Shown: positions 35,209 to 43,006 of the stretch, one piece after another | Layout of the letters: every line of letters starts with the position of its first letter | Position numbering within the stretch: position 1 is the stretch's first letter | Assembly: GCA_963677655.1 (NCBI GenBank) | Contig: OY782088.1 | DNA length: 64,000 bases | DNA from: Saccharicrinis sp963677655 | Lineage (GTDB): Bacteria > Bacteroidota > Bacteroidia > Bacteroidales > Marinilabiliaceae | Strand: one strand, 5' to 3' | Translations under genes and position numbers: made by a program | Notes under the pieces: model-generated | What the model was told of the DNA's origin: nothing | Seen by the model: only the letters and a program-made list of their open reading frames with translations | The model's database searches: none

Positions 35209-35667
35209 TTAGCTTCTTCCTTTGTTATTATTGTGATGTCCTTTACCTTTTTTATGGTACTTCCCCCGTTTTTTATTTTTTTTAGAATTGTTTTTTAATT
35301 GATGAAATTCTGGTGAACCAGGTTTAATTCCCACTTCTTTTGCAATATAACCCCATCCATTTTCTTTATGCGTTCTGTATTCTTTAATCACCCTGTCAAT
35401 CGGAACTTTAGATATTTTTGATATTTCTAAAGAAACATATATTTCACCAGGAGCCATATTTAACGAGCCATGCATAAAATCAATTTTCTTTTCAGTAATA
35501 TCATATTGTAAGCATAAATCAGTTTTAAAAGCTCCAAAATCAAGATTAGCTCTGGCATTTATTTTATTCAAATCAGAGTCTAAATGGATATCACCTGTTT
35601 TAAAAGACATTTGAGACGAAGCATAAAATGTAGTTAATGATAAAAGTGTAATAAATAAATACTTCAT
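35209..35667 (-). CDS. Small secreted protein with highly basic C-terminal tail
   Basis: I do not recognise a named family. The 152-residue protein has a signal peptide (about 1-18, ending YASSQ). The mid-part (NMAPGEIYVSLEISKIS, then VIKEYRTHKENGWGYIAKE and GIKPGSPEFHQLK) looks like a conserved small Bacteroidota domain. The last 25 or so residues are lysine, histidine, glycine and asparagine rich (KKNKKRGKYHKKGKGHHNNN), which could bind nucleic acid, anionic polysaccharide or metal. It is exported to the periplasm. Single gene with own terminator. Confidence 0.65.
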   Translation of the reverse strand: MKYLFITLLSLTTFYASSQMSFKTGDIHLDSDLNKINARANLDFGAFKTDLCLQYDITEKKIDFMHGSLNMAPGEIYVSLEISKISKVPIDRVIKEYRTHKENGWGYIAKEVGIKPGSPEFHQLKNNSKKNKKRGKYHKKGKGHHNNNKGRS

Positions 35668-35921
35668 GTTGTGTTGTGTTTATAAATGAAATAAGCAAAT
35701 ACAGCCTGCAAAATTGGAGGACAAATTTAAAGCTAAAAATACTTTGACAAAAAATAGATTCTAAAAATATCATTAAGAATAATTAAAGGATATATGATAT
35801 CTCTACTTTTTTGACAATATTATAAAATATAAAGTTGATTTTAATACTATGTAAAGTGCATTGGGTTAGTGTATGGTGTTTTGTAATGTCTTATCTTTAG
35901 TATTCGTAAAACTAATTTTCA

Positions 35922-37103
35922 ATGAATATGAAATTCCCCCAAATTGTAATAATTCTGCAAGTATTAATTCTAATTAGTTGTAGTCCTTGTAATTCAAAAT
36001 ATAAATACTCAATTCCGATTCAGTATAACGATGGAATAAGAACAGGATCATTAAAACAAGTGGATATTGATTCTACATTAATCAATAAAGCTATTAATAA
36101 AATTTTCTGTGGTAAGTTTAACGAAATACATTCCTTCTTAATATTTAAAAATGATAAACTGGTTTTGGAAGAATATTTTAAAGGTTATAAATATCAGTGG
36201 GATGCTCCAAAGTATAAAGGTGATTTTGTACAGTGGAATGCAGATATGATGCATCCGGTAATGTCGTGTGCAAAGAGTTTTACTTCTGCATTTATCGGAA
36301 TAGCAATTGACCAAGGATATATAAAAAGTGTTGATGAATCTATTTTTAATTATTTACCAGACCATCAATTATATCGTACTGCTGAAAAAGAAGATATTTC
36401 AATAGAACATCTTTTATCTATGACATCAGGTCTGGCATGGAATGAATGGAGTGATGCTCATGGAACATCAGCCAATGACATTGATCGTTTATATTTTGAA
36501 TGTTCAGATGATCCTATAAAATGTGTTTTAGAACGGAATTTAATACATCAACCAGGCTCGGTATTTACTTATAATGGTGGAGGAGTAGTTATATTAGGAG
36601 AAATTCTGAAAAACGCTACAAACATGGATGTCAATGAATTCTCAAAAAAGTATTTGTTTGATCCATTAGGGATTGATTCAACTTATTGGTTTCAATATAA
36701 TAATGGCGTTTATGCAACAGATGGGTCTTTGTATTTAAAACCTCGTGATATGTTGAAATTTGGAATAACATATTTGAATAAAGGAATCTACAATAAATCT
36801 AAAATTATCTCTGAGGAATGGGTTAAAAAGAGCTTTAAGGTTTATAAAAACAATATAGATATTAATATTCCTATAGAAGACTCAGGAAGTAATAGTTATG
36901 GTTATTTATGGTGGATAAGCGAATTTGATTATCATGGTGAATCTATAAAAATGTATAGGGCAAATGGATGGGGAGGTCAAACAATTATGATATTCCCTGA
37001 ACTAGATATGGTTGTGGTTTTTACCTGTGGGAATTATGCTTCTAAATCAAAACTATTTAAAATCATCAATAAATATGTTTTATCGGCTGTACAAGATAAA
37101 TAA
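35922..37103 (+). CDS. Serine hydrolase, beta-lactamase/class C-like (S12 family), lipoprotein
   Basis: A 393-residue protein with lipobox LILISCS (Cys20). The S12-type nucleophile motif SxxK is present as MSCAKSF near residue 117, the second motif as FTYNGGG near 206-212, and a later GGQTIMIFPEL near the C-terminus takes the place of the usual KTG/HxG element. These proteins include D-amino-acid and peptidoglycan peptidases, esterases and beta-lactamases; resistance should not be assumed. It acts in the periplasm. Start chosen at ATG 35922 because it gives a complete lipoprotein signal; a second Met is at residue 3. Confidence 0.85.
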   Translation: MNMKFPQIVIILQVLILISCSPCNSKYKYSIPIQYNDGIRTGSLKQVDIDSTLINKAINKIFCGKFNEIHSFLIFKNDKLVLEEYFKGYKYQWDAPKYKGDFVQWNADMMHPVMSCAKSFTSAFIGIAIDQGYIKSVDESIFNYLPDHQLYRTAEKEDISIEHLLSMTSGLAWNEWSDAHGTSANDIDRLYFECSDDPIKCVLERNLIHQPGSVFTYNGGGVVILGEILKNATNMDVNEFSKKYLFDPLGIDSTYWFQYNNGVYATDGSLYLKPRDMLKFGITYLNKGIYNKSKIISEEWVKKSFKVYKNNIDINIPIEDSGSNSYGYLWWISEFDYHGESIKMYRANGWGGQTIMIFPELDMVVVFTCGNYASKSKLFKIINKYVLSAVQDK

Positions 37104-37276
37104 CATTAGTATTTAGTAGAAAAATAGCAGAATATACCTTTATTTACTATCCTATATAAATATGTATTTAGATAGAGTTTAAATTATGCTTGTTAACATC
37201 TTGTTAAGAGGGCTTAAATAAGAATTATTTTATTTTTAAAGGAGTAATTCTCATAAACCCGAACAATTTAAATGCG

Positions 37277-38782
37277 ATGTTAAAAAAAATCAGAGTAGGA
37301 TTAGCAATTCTTTTCTTTTCCTTAATCACCCTTTTATTTCTGGATTTTACCGGGACTCTTCACCATTGGTTTAGTTGGTTAGCTAAAATTCAATTAATAC
37401 CTGCCATTCTAGGCTTACATATAGGACTTGTTATCATTATGGTAGTTCTCACTCTTGCTTTAGGGAGAGTTTACTGTTCTGTAATTTGTCCTTTAGGTGT
37501 TATTCAGGATATTATTTCTTGGATTTCAGGAAAACGTAAAAAATACAGGTTTAATTATTCGCCTGCTATTAGTTGGGTGCGTTATACCTTTTTAGGAATA
37601 TTTATTATTGCCATAATTTCAGGTATCGGTTCATTGGTTGCTATGCTAGATCCCTATGGAGTATATGGTAGGGTAGCATCAAATTTATTTGCTCCAGTTT
37701 ATCAATGGGGAAATAATTTTTTTGCTTATTTAGCTGAAAGAGCAGATAGTTATACATTTTATAGTATTGATGTTTGGCTAAAAAGTTTACCAACATTCAT
37801 AGTTACAATTATACTCATTTTCATTATTAGTGTTTTATCATGGAAAAATGGTAGAACTTATTGTAATACAGTGTGTCCTGTAGGTACAGTTTTAGGATTC
37901 CTTTCAAAATATTCATACTTAAAGCCTGTTTTTAATACAGATAAGTGTAATGGGTGTAATTTATGTTCACAAAACTGCAAGGCTGCTTGTATTGATACTA
38001 AAAACCATTCTATTGATTATTCAAGGTGTGTAACATGTATGGACTGTGTTGAAACCTGTAATCGTGATGCTATAACTTATCAATCTGCATTTAAAACGAA
38101 AACTGCACCAAACGAATATAAAATGGCTATGTCTTCTACTGATGGAGATACAAATAATTCTCGTCGTAGTTTTTTAACAATAGCATCAGCCTTAACATTA
38201 ACATCAGCCATAAAAGCACAGGAAAAAGTTGTAGAAGGAGGTTTGGCTGTAATTGAGGATAAGAAGATTCCAAAGCGAACGACTCCAATTGTTCCTCCGG
38301 GATCTGTAAGTGCTAAAAATTTTAATGAACATTGTACTGCTTGTGGATTATGTGTTTCAGCTTGTCCAAACCAAATATTACGACCATCATCTGGTTTAAT
38401 GACCTTTATGCAACCTGAAATGTCGTATGAAAGAGGCTACTGTAGACCTGAATGTACAAATTGTTCAGAGGTTTGCCCTACAGGAGCAATTAAAACCATT
38501 ACTAAAGAAGATAAATCTGCGACTCAGATTGGTTATGCTGTTTGGATTAATGATAATTGTGTGGTACTAACTGATGATGTTGATTGTGGTAATTGTGCTC
38601 ACCATTGTCCTACAGGTGCTATTGAAATGGTAGCCTCTGATCCTGATAATGATAAATCAAGAAAAATACCTGTAGTTAATACAGAAAGATGTATTGGCTG
38701 TGGAGCATGCGAAAATTTATGCCCTTCGAGACCTATAAGTGCGATTTATGTGGAAGGTGTGGAAATGCACAGGTTAGTATAG
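37277..38782 (+). CDS. NapH-like membrane iron-sulfur protein fused to a Tat-type exported ferredoxin part
   Basis: A 501-residue protein in two parts. Residues 1-275 have about four to five membrane helices and the CxxxCP motifs of NapH/YccM-like proteins (RVYCSVICPLG, TYCNTVCPVG), followed by two 4Fe-4S motifs (CNGCNLCSQNC and CVTCMDCVETC). Near residue 296 a twin-arginine-like segment SRRSFLTIASALTLTSA appears, after which come several more ferredoxin motifs (CTACGLCVSACP, CTNCSEVCP, CGNCAHHCP, CIGCGACENLCP). It reads as a NapH-like quinol-linked electron carrier joined to a NapG-like carrier translocated by Tat. It presumably passes electrons across the membrane to an exported partner; the adjacent aldo-keto reductase-like lipoprotein is the obvious candidate. 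The continuous frame supports a true fusion. Confidence 0.85.
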   Translation: MLKKIRVGLAILFFSLITLLFLDFTGTLHHWFSWLAKIQLIPAILGLHIGLVIIMVVLTLALGRVYCSVICPLGVIQDIISWISGKRKKYRFNYSPAISWVRYTFLGIFIIAIISGIGSLVAMLDPYGVYGRVASNLFAPVYQWGNNFFAYLAERADSYTFYSIDVWLKSLPTFIVTIILIFIISVLSWKNGRTYCNTVCPVGTVLGFLSKYSYLKPVFNTDKCNGCNLCSQNCKAACIDTKNHSIDYSRCVTCMDCVETCNRDAITYQSAFKTKTAPNEYKMAMSSTDGDTNNSRRSFLTIASALTLTSAIKAQEKVVEGGLAVIEDKKIPKRTTPIVPPGSVSAKNFNEHCTACGLCVSACPNQILRPSSGLMTFMQPEMSYERGYCRPECTNCSEVCPTGAIKTITKEDKSATQIGYAVWINDNCVVLTDDVDCGNCAHHCPTGAIEMVASDPDNDKSRKIPVVNTERCIGCGACENLCPSRPISAIYVEGVEMHRLV

Positions 38783-38827
38783 AGCATAGAACAAATCGTA
38801 TAGGGCATTAAAACAAAAAATAGAACA

Positions 38828-40216
38828 ATGAAGAAAAATAATAATATAAACCGTAAAGATTTTTTTAAAGTATTGGGAGGAGTTGCAGCTTCTACTTCTT
38901 TATTAGCAGTTGGGTGTAAACCTAAGGCAAACGAAATAACGCCAGCAGGAACTGCCAGTTTAACTAAAATAGATCCATCAAAGTTAGAATATCGTACTAA
39001 CCCGTATTCCGGAGATAAAATTTCATTACTTGGGTATGGATGTATGCGAATACCAACCAGAAAAATAAGTGAAACAGAGGAAGAAATTGATCAGGATACA
39101 TGGAATGGATTAGTGGATACAGCAATAGAATATGGAGTAAACTATTATGATACTTCACCTGTATATGGAAGAGGATTGTCTGAGAAAGCTACCGGTATTG
39201 CTTTAAAACGACATCCTCGTGACAAATATTTTGTAGCAACCAAGCTATCTAACTTCCGACCTGATACACATTCGCGTGAAGCTTCAATGAAGATATACTA
39301 TAACTCATTTAAAGAACTTCAGGTTGATTATATAGATTATTATTTGCTTCATGCTGTTGGACTTGGTGGAATGGATAATTTTAAAGCCAGATATATTGAT
39401 AATGGGATGATTGATTTCCTACTTAAAGAAAAGGAAGCTGGAAGAATCCGAAACTTAGGTTGGTCATTTCATGGTGATGTAAAGGTGTTTGATTATCTTC
39501 TGGCTATGGGAATTCAATGGGATTTTGTTCAGATTCAGGTAAACTATGTGGATTGGTTACATGCTACCGGAGCAAATGTGAATGGCGTTTATTTGTATAA
39601 TGAGTTGGTAAAACATAATACGCCAGCAGTGATTATGGAACCATTATTAGGCGGTCGTTTGGCTAAATTACCAAACTTTTTAATGGGAAAACTTAAGCAA
39701 CATCGTCCTGAGGCAAGTATAGCCTCATGGGCATTCAGATATGCAGGAACTCCACCGGAAGTGTTAACAGTTTTAAGTGGAATGACTTATAAAGAACACT
39801 TGGTAGATAACCTGTCGAGTTATTCTCCTTTGGAACCGATTACTGAAAAAGAGCAGGACTTACTGAACGAAATAACTGACCTATTTTTGCAGTACCCGTT
39901 AATTTCATGTACTGAATGTCGTTACTGTATGCCATGTCCTTATGGTATTGATATTCCAGCGGTATTTGCTCATTATAATAAATGTATCAATGAAGGAAAT
40001 TTCCCTCGTAGTTTACATGATGAAAACTATAAAAAAGCTCGTCAGGCATTTTTAGTTGGTTATGATAGAAGTGTGCCTAAATTACGTCAGGCTAACCATT
40101 GCATCAGCTGTGGTAAATGTGTATCTCTTTGCCCTCAAAGAATCCGTATACCAGATGAAATGAAACGAATGGATAAGTTTGTTGAACAGTTGAAGCAAGG
40201 AATAGAGATAGGGTAG
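38828..40216 (+). CDS. Exported aldo-keto reductase-fold protein with C-terminal iron-sulfur domain
   Basis: A 462-residue protein. The N-terminus (NRKDFFKVLGGVAASTSLLAVGC) combines a Tat-like start, with Arg-Lys in place of Arg-Arg, and a lipobox at Cys30. The aldo-keto reductase fold has tetrad-type residues in YYDTSPVYGRG, FVATKLS and YLLHAV. The last 110 residues add cysteine clusters SCTECRYCMPCPYGIDIP and CISCGKCVSLCPQ, typical of AKR proteins with a ferredoxin tail. It starts 45 bases after the NapH-like gene. Export of an enzyme of this fold is odd because NADPH is absent outside the cytoplasm; electrons may come through the neighbouring Fe-S protein. Substrate unknown. Confidence 0.85.
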   Translation: MKKNNNINRKDFFKVLGGVAASTSLLAVGCKPKANEITPAGTASLTKIDPSKLEYRTNPYSGDKISLLGYGCMRIPTRKISETEEEIDQDTWNGLVDTAIEYGVNYYDTSPVYGRGLSEKATGIALKRHPRDKYFVATKLSNFRPDTHSREASMKIYYNSFKELQVDYIDYYLLHAVGLGGMDNFKARYIDNGMIDFLLKEKEAGRIRNLGWSFHGDVKVFDYLLAMGIQWDFVQIQVNYVDWLHATGANVNGVYLYNELVKHNTPAVIMEPLLGGRLAKLPNFLMGKLKQHRPEASIASWAFRYAGTPPEVLTVLSGMTYKEHLVDNLSSYSPLEPITEKEQDLLNEITDLFLQYPLISCTECRYCMPCPYGIDIPAVFAHYNKCINEGNFPRSLHDENYKKARQAFLVGYDRSVPKLRQANHCISCGKCVSLCPQRIRIPDEMKRMDKFVEQLKQGIEIG

Positions 40217-40251
40217 AATTCATTTATTTTAAATAAGTTTTAAACTATTGT

Positions 40252-40806
40252 ATGAAGATATTTATGAAGAAAAGGGTGTATTATTTGAAAAATATGCTCT
40301 TTCTGTTTAATCTTATAATATGTTGTTTGGGTTGTTCTCGTAATAATCAAAACAATTATTTAATAAAAGTTTATCAAGGAGACATTGACGAAATAGGAGT
40401 TCAATGTGCATATGTAAACCATAAAGGAGATACAATAATTCCATTTGGTAAATATCACTATTGTTATACAGATACATTTAAAAAATATGCTATTGTTCTG
40501 AAAAATAATGGTAAATGTGTTGCAATTGATAAAAACGAAAAGGAATTATTTGAAGTTTTTTGGTTTGATAATGGACCGGATTATATAAAAGATGGACTAT
40601 TTAGAATTGTAGAAAATAGAAAAATAGGATATGCAAATGAAGTAGGTCAAGTTGTAATAAAACCTCAGTTTAAGTTTGCCTTTCCTTTTAAAAGTGGAAA
40701 AGCAAAAGTAACCTTAGAGGGAAAGTTAATTAAAGATGGAGAGCACTCATATTGGAAAAGTGATCATTGGTTTTTTATTGATAAAAAAGGAGCAATAGTA
40801 AAATAA
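40252..40806 (+). CDS. WG-repeat-like lipoprotein
   Basis: A 184-residue protein with a lipobox (IICCLGC, Cys28 if counted from this start). The Met at residue 5 is an equally good start (shorter basic n-region). WG-type repeats are visible as VAIDKNEKELFEVFWFDNG, RIVENRKIGYANEVGQ then VVIKPQFKFAFPFKSGKAKV, and FFIDKKGAIVK; the pattern KxGY...G.....PQF...F.F..G.A.V is characteristic. Function is unknown, probably a periplasmic binding or structural protein. It begins 36 bases after the aldo-keto reductase gene and could be part of the same transcript. Confidence 0.75.
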   Translation: MKIFMKKRVYYLKNMLFLFNLIICCLGCSRNNQNNYLIKVYQGDIDEIGVQCAYVNHKGDTIIPFGKYHYCYTDTFKKYAIVLKNNGKCVAIDKNEKELFEVFWFDNGPDYIKDGLFRIVENRKIGYANEVGQVVIKPQFKFAFPFKSGKAKVTLEGKLIKDGEHSYWKSDHWFFIDKKGAIVK

Positions 40807-40814
40807 AATGCTCC
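40783..40814 (-). terminator. Terminator overlapping the end of the WG-repeat gene
   Basis: GGAGCA (40789-40794) pairs with TGCTCC (40809-40814). On the minus strand it is followed by TTTTTT, so it can end the transcript of the haem-binding gene; it overlaps the last codons of the convergent WG-repeat gene. Confidence 0.7.
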
Positions 40815-40841
40815 AATTATGTAAGGTTATTTCTATTCGTT

Positions 40842-41309
40842 TTATTTCTTATATTTTTCTAATAACTCTTCCGAATAACTTTCAGTCCATTTATTGAGAA
40901 CTTCAATTTCTTTATCACTTAATTTTGCTTCTTTATGTATTAATGTATAGGCTTTTAAAGGCATCTTTTTTTCTGCTATTTCACTAGATATTTCATCAAG
41001 TAAAGATATCTTATCATAAACATCCTGTGATTTCCAATCAGAGAAATTTAATTCACTTTTACCTTCCTGTATATGTCCGTTAATAAACCATGATACAGGA
41101 GAAACTTTATGATACCATTTATAATTGGTTTGGTTTGAATGACAATCAAAACATGAAACAGATAATATATTTTTGATACTATCAGGTATTTCAACTTCAT
41201 TGATAATGTGGTTTTTACCAATGCCCAGTTGGTTTTTTTTAGGTTGGAAAAACTGAATTAATATAAATATAGTAGGTATCGCTATAACTAATAACTTTTT
41301 TAAGTTCAT
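40842..41309 (-). CDS. Haem-binding domain protein (CxxCH), membrane-anchored
   Basis: A 155-residue protein with an N-terminal hydrophobic segment (VIAIPTIFILIQFF) acting as anchor or signal. The haem motif is SCFDCHSNQTNYKWYHKVSP, characteristic of the small haem-binding domain family of Bacteroidota, followed by GHIQEGKSELNFSDW and the C-terminal helix pair KMPLKAYTLIHKEAKLSDKE. It would covalently bind one c-type haem on the periplasmic side and transfer electrons. The adjacent gene upstream (41378) encodes a second, smaller protein of the same kind. Confidence 0.82.
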   Translation of the reverse strand: MNLKKLLVIAIPTIFILIQFFQPKKNQLGIGKNHIINEVEIPDSIKNILSVSCFDCHSNQTNYKWYHKVSPVSWFINGHIQEGKSELNFSDWKSQDVYDKISLLDEISSEIAEKKMPLKAYTLIHKEAKLSDKEIEVLNKWTESYSEELLEKYKK

Positions 41310-41324
41310 CTATATAATGATTAA

Positions 41325-41371
41325 ACACCAGACAGGTTTATTTGCATAATGTAAATAAACCTGTCAAGTGT
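41325..41371 (-). terminator. Hairpin between the two haem-binding genes, related to the 16325 palindrome
   Basis: ACACCAGACAGGTTTATTT (41325-41343) pairs with AAATAAACCTGTCAAGTGT (41353-41371) with two mismatches. Its core is the same sequence as the palindrome at 16325-16378, at the 3' end of an unrelated gene. Confidence 0.75.
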
Positions 41372-41377
41372 CGGTTA

Positions 41378-41767
41378 TTATTCACTTCCCAATTCCGAAT
41401 TAATCCACTCAAAAATCATAGTTTTATCTTCCTCAGATAGCTTGTTTTCAGGATTTTTCTGAACATATTTTTTAGGTGGCATTTTATTTTCCTTAATTTC
41501 TCTTTCTATCTTTTTTAAAGTTGCTATTTTTTTTACTTCTGAAAGGTCATCTAGTTTTTCGAAATTAAGTTTGCTTTTAGCTAAAATCTTTTTGGCATCG
41601 CTATGATGACAATCAAAGCATGATTTTTTTAATATAGGTTTAACATCTTTAGGAATCTCAATTGTTTCAGCAGAAGAATTAACAGCTATGTTTTCTTTTT
41701 CTGTACTAGAAAAACTAAATAAGGCTAGAACCAGAATTAAACCAGTTATTATTTTTAAGTTTTGCAT
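41378..41767 (-). CDS. Small CxxCH haem-binding domain protein
   Basis: A 129-residue secreted protein (signal peptide about 1-22 ending FSFSS). It has the block IPKDVKPILKKSCFDCHHSD, a CxxCH haem c motif, then the helical part KMPPKKYVQKNPENKLSEED, which mirrors the downstream protein at 40842. The two are tandem paralogues separated by a palindromic hairpin. It likely serves in periplasmic electron transfer or haem handling. No oxidase or reductase partner gene is adjacent; the exported iron-sulfur pair at 37277-40216 is close by, but on the other strand. Confidence 0.78.
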   Translation of the reverse strand: MQNLKIITGLILVLALFSFSSTEKENIAVNSSAETIEIPKDVKPILKKSCFDCHHSDAKKILAKSKLNFEKLDDLSEVKKIATLKKIEREIKENKMPPKKYVQKNPENKLSEEDKTMIFEWINSELGSE

Positions 41768-42116
41768 ATTGGTTTGTTTTAAGATGTGTAATTAATGTTA
41801 TTTCATTTCTTACGAAATTAATATATGATGTTGATTTTAAAGTTTACATAAATAACGTTTAAAATATCAGAAAAATCAAGATGTATATAATTTTCAGTTT
41901 TCATTTAGGCAATTATTCAAATCGAATTTTAAAATGTAAAAGCTAACTAATATTTTTCTGGCATAATAATCAGCTTCTCTGCCGATCATGAAACATTTTT
42001 GGAATAATAAACATCAAGTACGGATTTTTACAATAGATGAACTGATTATAGTAATATGATAATGTAAAAGAACCTTCATATTTGTGATGTATTAATTAAA
42101 CTAAAAATCACACAAA
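41768..42116. other. AT-rich divergent intergenic region, no gene seen
   Basis: These 349 bases separate the minus-strand haem-binding genes from the plus-strand azoreductase-like gene. They must hold divergent promoters, but I see no clear TAnnTTTG match in either direction, no long hairpin and no coding frame of note. Confidence 0.5.
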
Positions 42117-42725
42117 ATGAAAATATTAATTGTTAAATATCTACCATCTTCTGAAAAATCCAATACATTAAAACTATTGAATCATTTGAAAGATCAATTA
42201 GGAAGTCACGAATATTCAGAGTTAGATCTAATTCAGACTCCTCCATCTTTTCATAATGAGGAAACAATGGATGCATACAAGATTAGAAATTTTGGAGGAG
42301 AAACTCTTAATGTTAGTCAGCAGAATGCTCTAAAATCGATGGATGAAATGACTCATCAATTCATTAACTCTGATTTAATTGTACTTGTTACTCCAATGCA
42401 TAATTTTTCATTACCAGGTATTGTTAAAACATATTTTGATGCAGTAATGCAAAGTGGACTTGCTTTTAAATATGAAGGTGAAAATCAAATAGGCTTAATG
42501 GATAAGTCTAAATTTTTAACCATTTATACAAGTATGGGTTCTTATAAAGGAGGGTATGGTTTTATGGATAATTTGCGAACCATAACTAAAATAGAACTTG
42601 ATTTTATGGGATTTAAAGAGTATGAATTTGTTCATGCCAGTACTGGTAATAAAACAACTTATGATTTTCATATAGATAAAGCTAAAAATAAGATTACATC
42701 AATATGTCAAACTTGGTTGAATTAA
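42117..42725 (+). CDS. FMN-dependent NADH-azoreductase-like flavoprotein
   Basis: A 202-residue flavodoxin-fold protein. The N-terminal KILIVKYLPSSEKSNTLKLL binds FMN phosphate, TPMHNFSLPGIVKTYFDAV matches the AzoR PMYNF block, and FLTIYTSMGSYKGGYGFMDN is the third family segment. Members reduce quinones, azo compounds and nitroaromatics with NADH by two-electron transfer, probably protecting from electrophilic or quinone stress. Cytoplasmic. It stands alone with a terminator. The precise electron acceptor is unknown. Confidence 0.85.
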   Translation: MKILIVKYLPSSEKSNTLKLLNHLKDQLGSHEYSELDLIQTPPSFHNEETMDAYKIRNFGGETLNVSQQNALKSMDEMTHQFINSDLIVLVTPMHNFSLPGIVKTYFDAVMQSGLAFKYEGENQIGLMDKSKFLTIYTSMGSYKGGYGFMDNLRTITKIELDFMGFKEYEFVHASTGNKTTYDFHIDKAKNKITSICQTWLN

Positions 42726-42818
42726 AAAAAAGATTGCTACTAATTTGATTATTAATGATTAAATAGAAATAGGTTTATTGTCAATAAAATACTTTTACTC
42801 ACATCAACTAAATTAAAG

Positions 42819-42852
42819 AAGCCGGATGTTTTTAGTAACATTTGGCTTTTTT
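42819..42852 (+). terminator. Terminator after the azoreductase-like gene
   Basis: GCCGGATGTT (42821-42830) pairs with AACATTTGGC (42837-42846) using two G-T pairs, followed by TTTTTTAT. Confidence 0.8.
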
Positions 42853-43006
42853 ATGTATAAATAAGTAACTAAATAAAAATGTAAGTATTTTCAAATTTAT
42901 TAGAACTACCTTTCAAATACAATGGTATAAAATTCAATAATAATCAGTAAATCACTCGACAATATCTAATAATCTTTTTAAATTGATTGTCATATAATTT
43001 ACTGAT

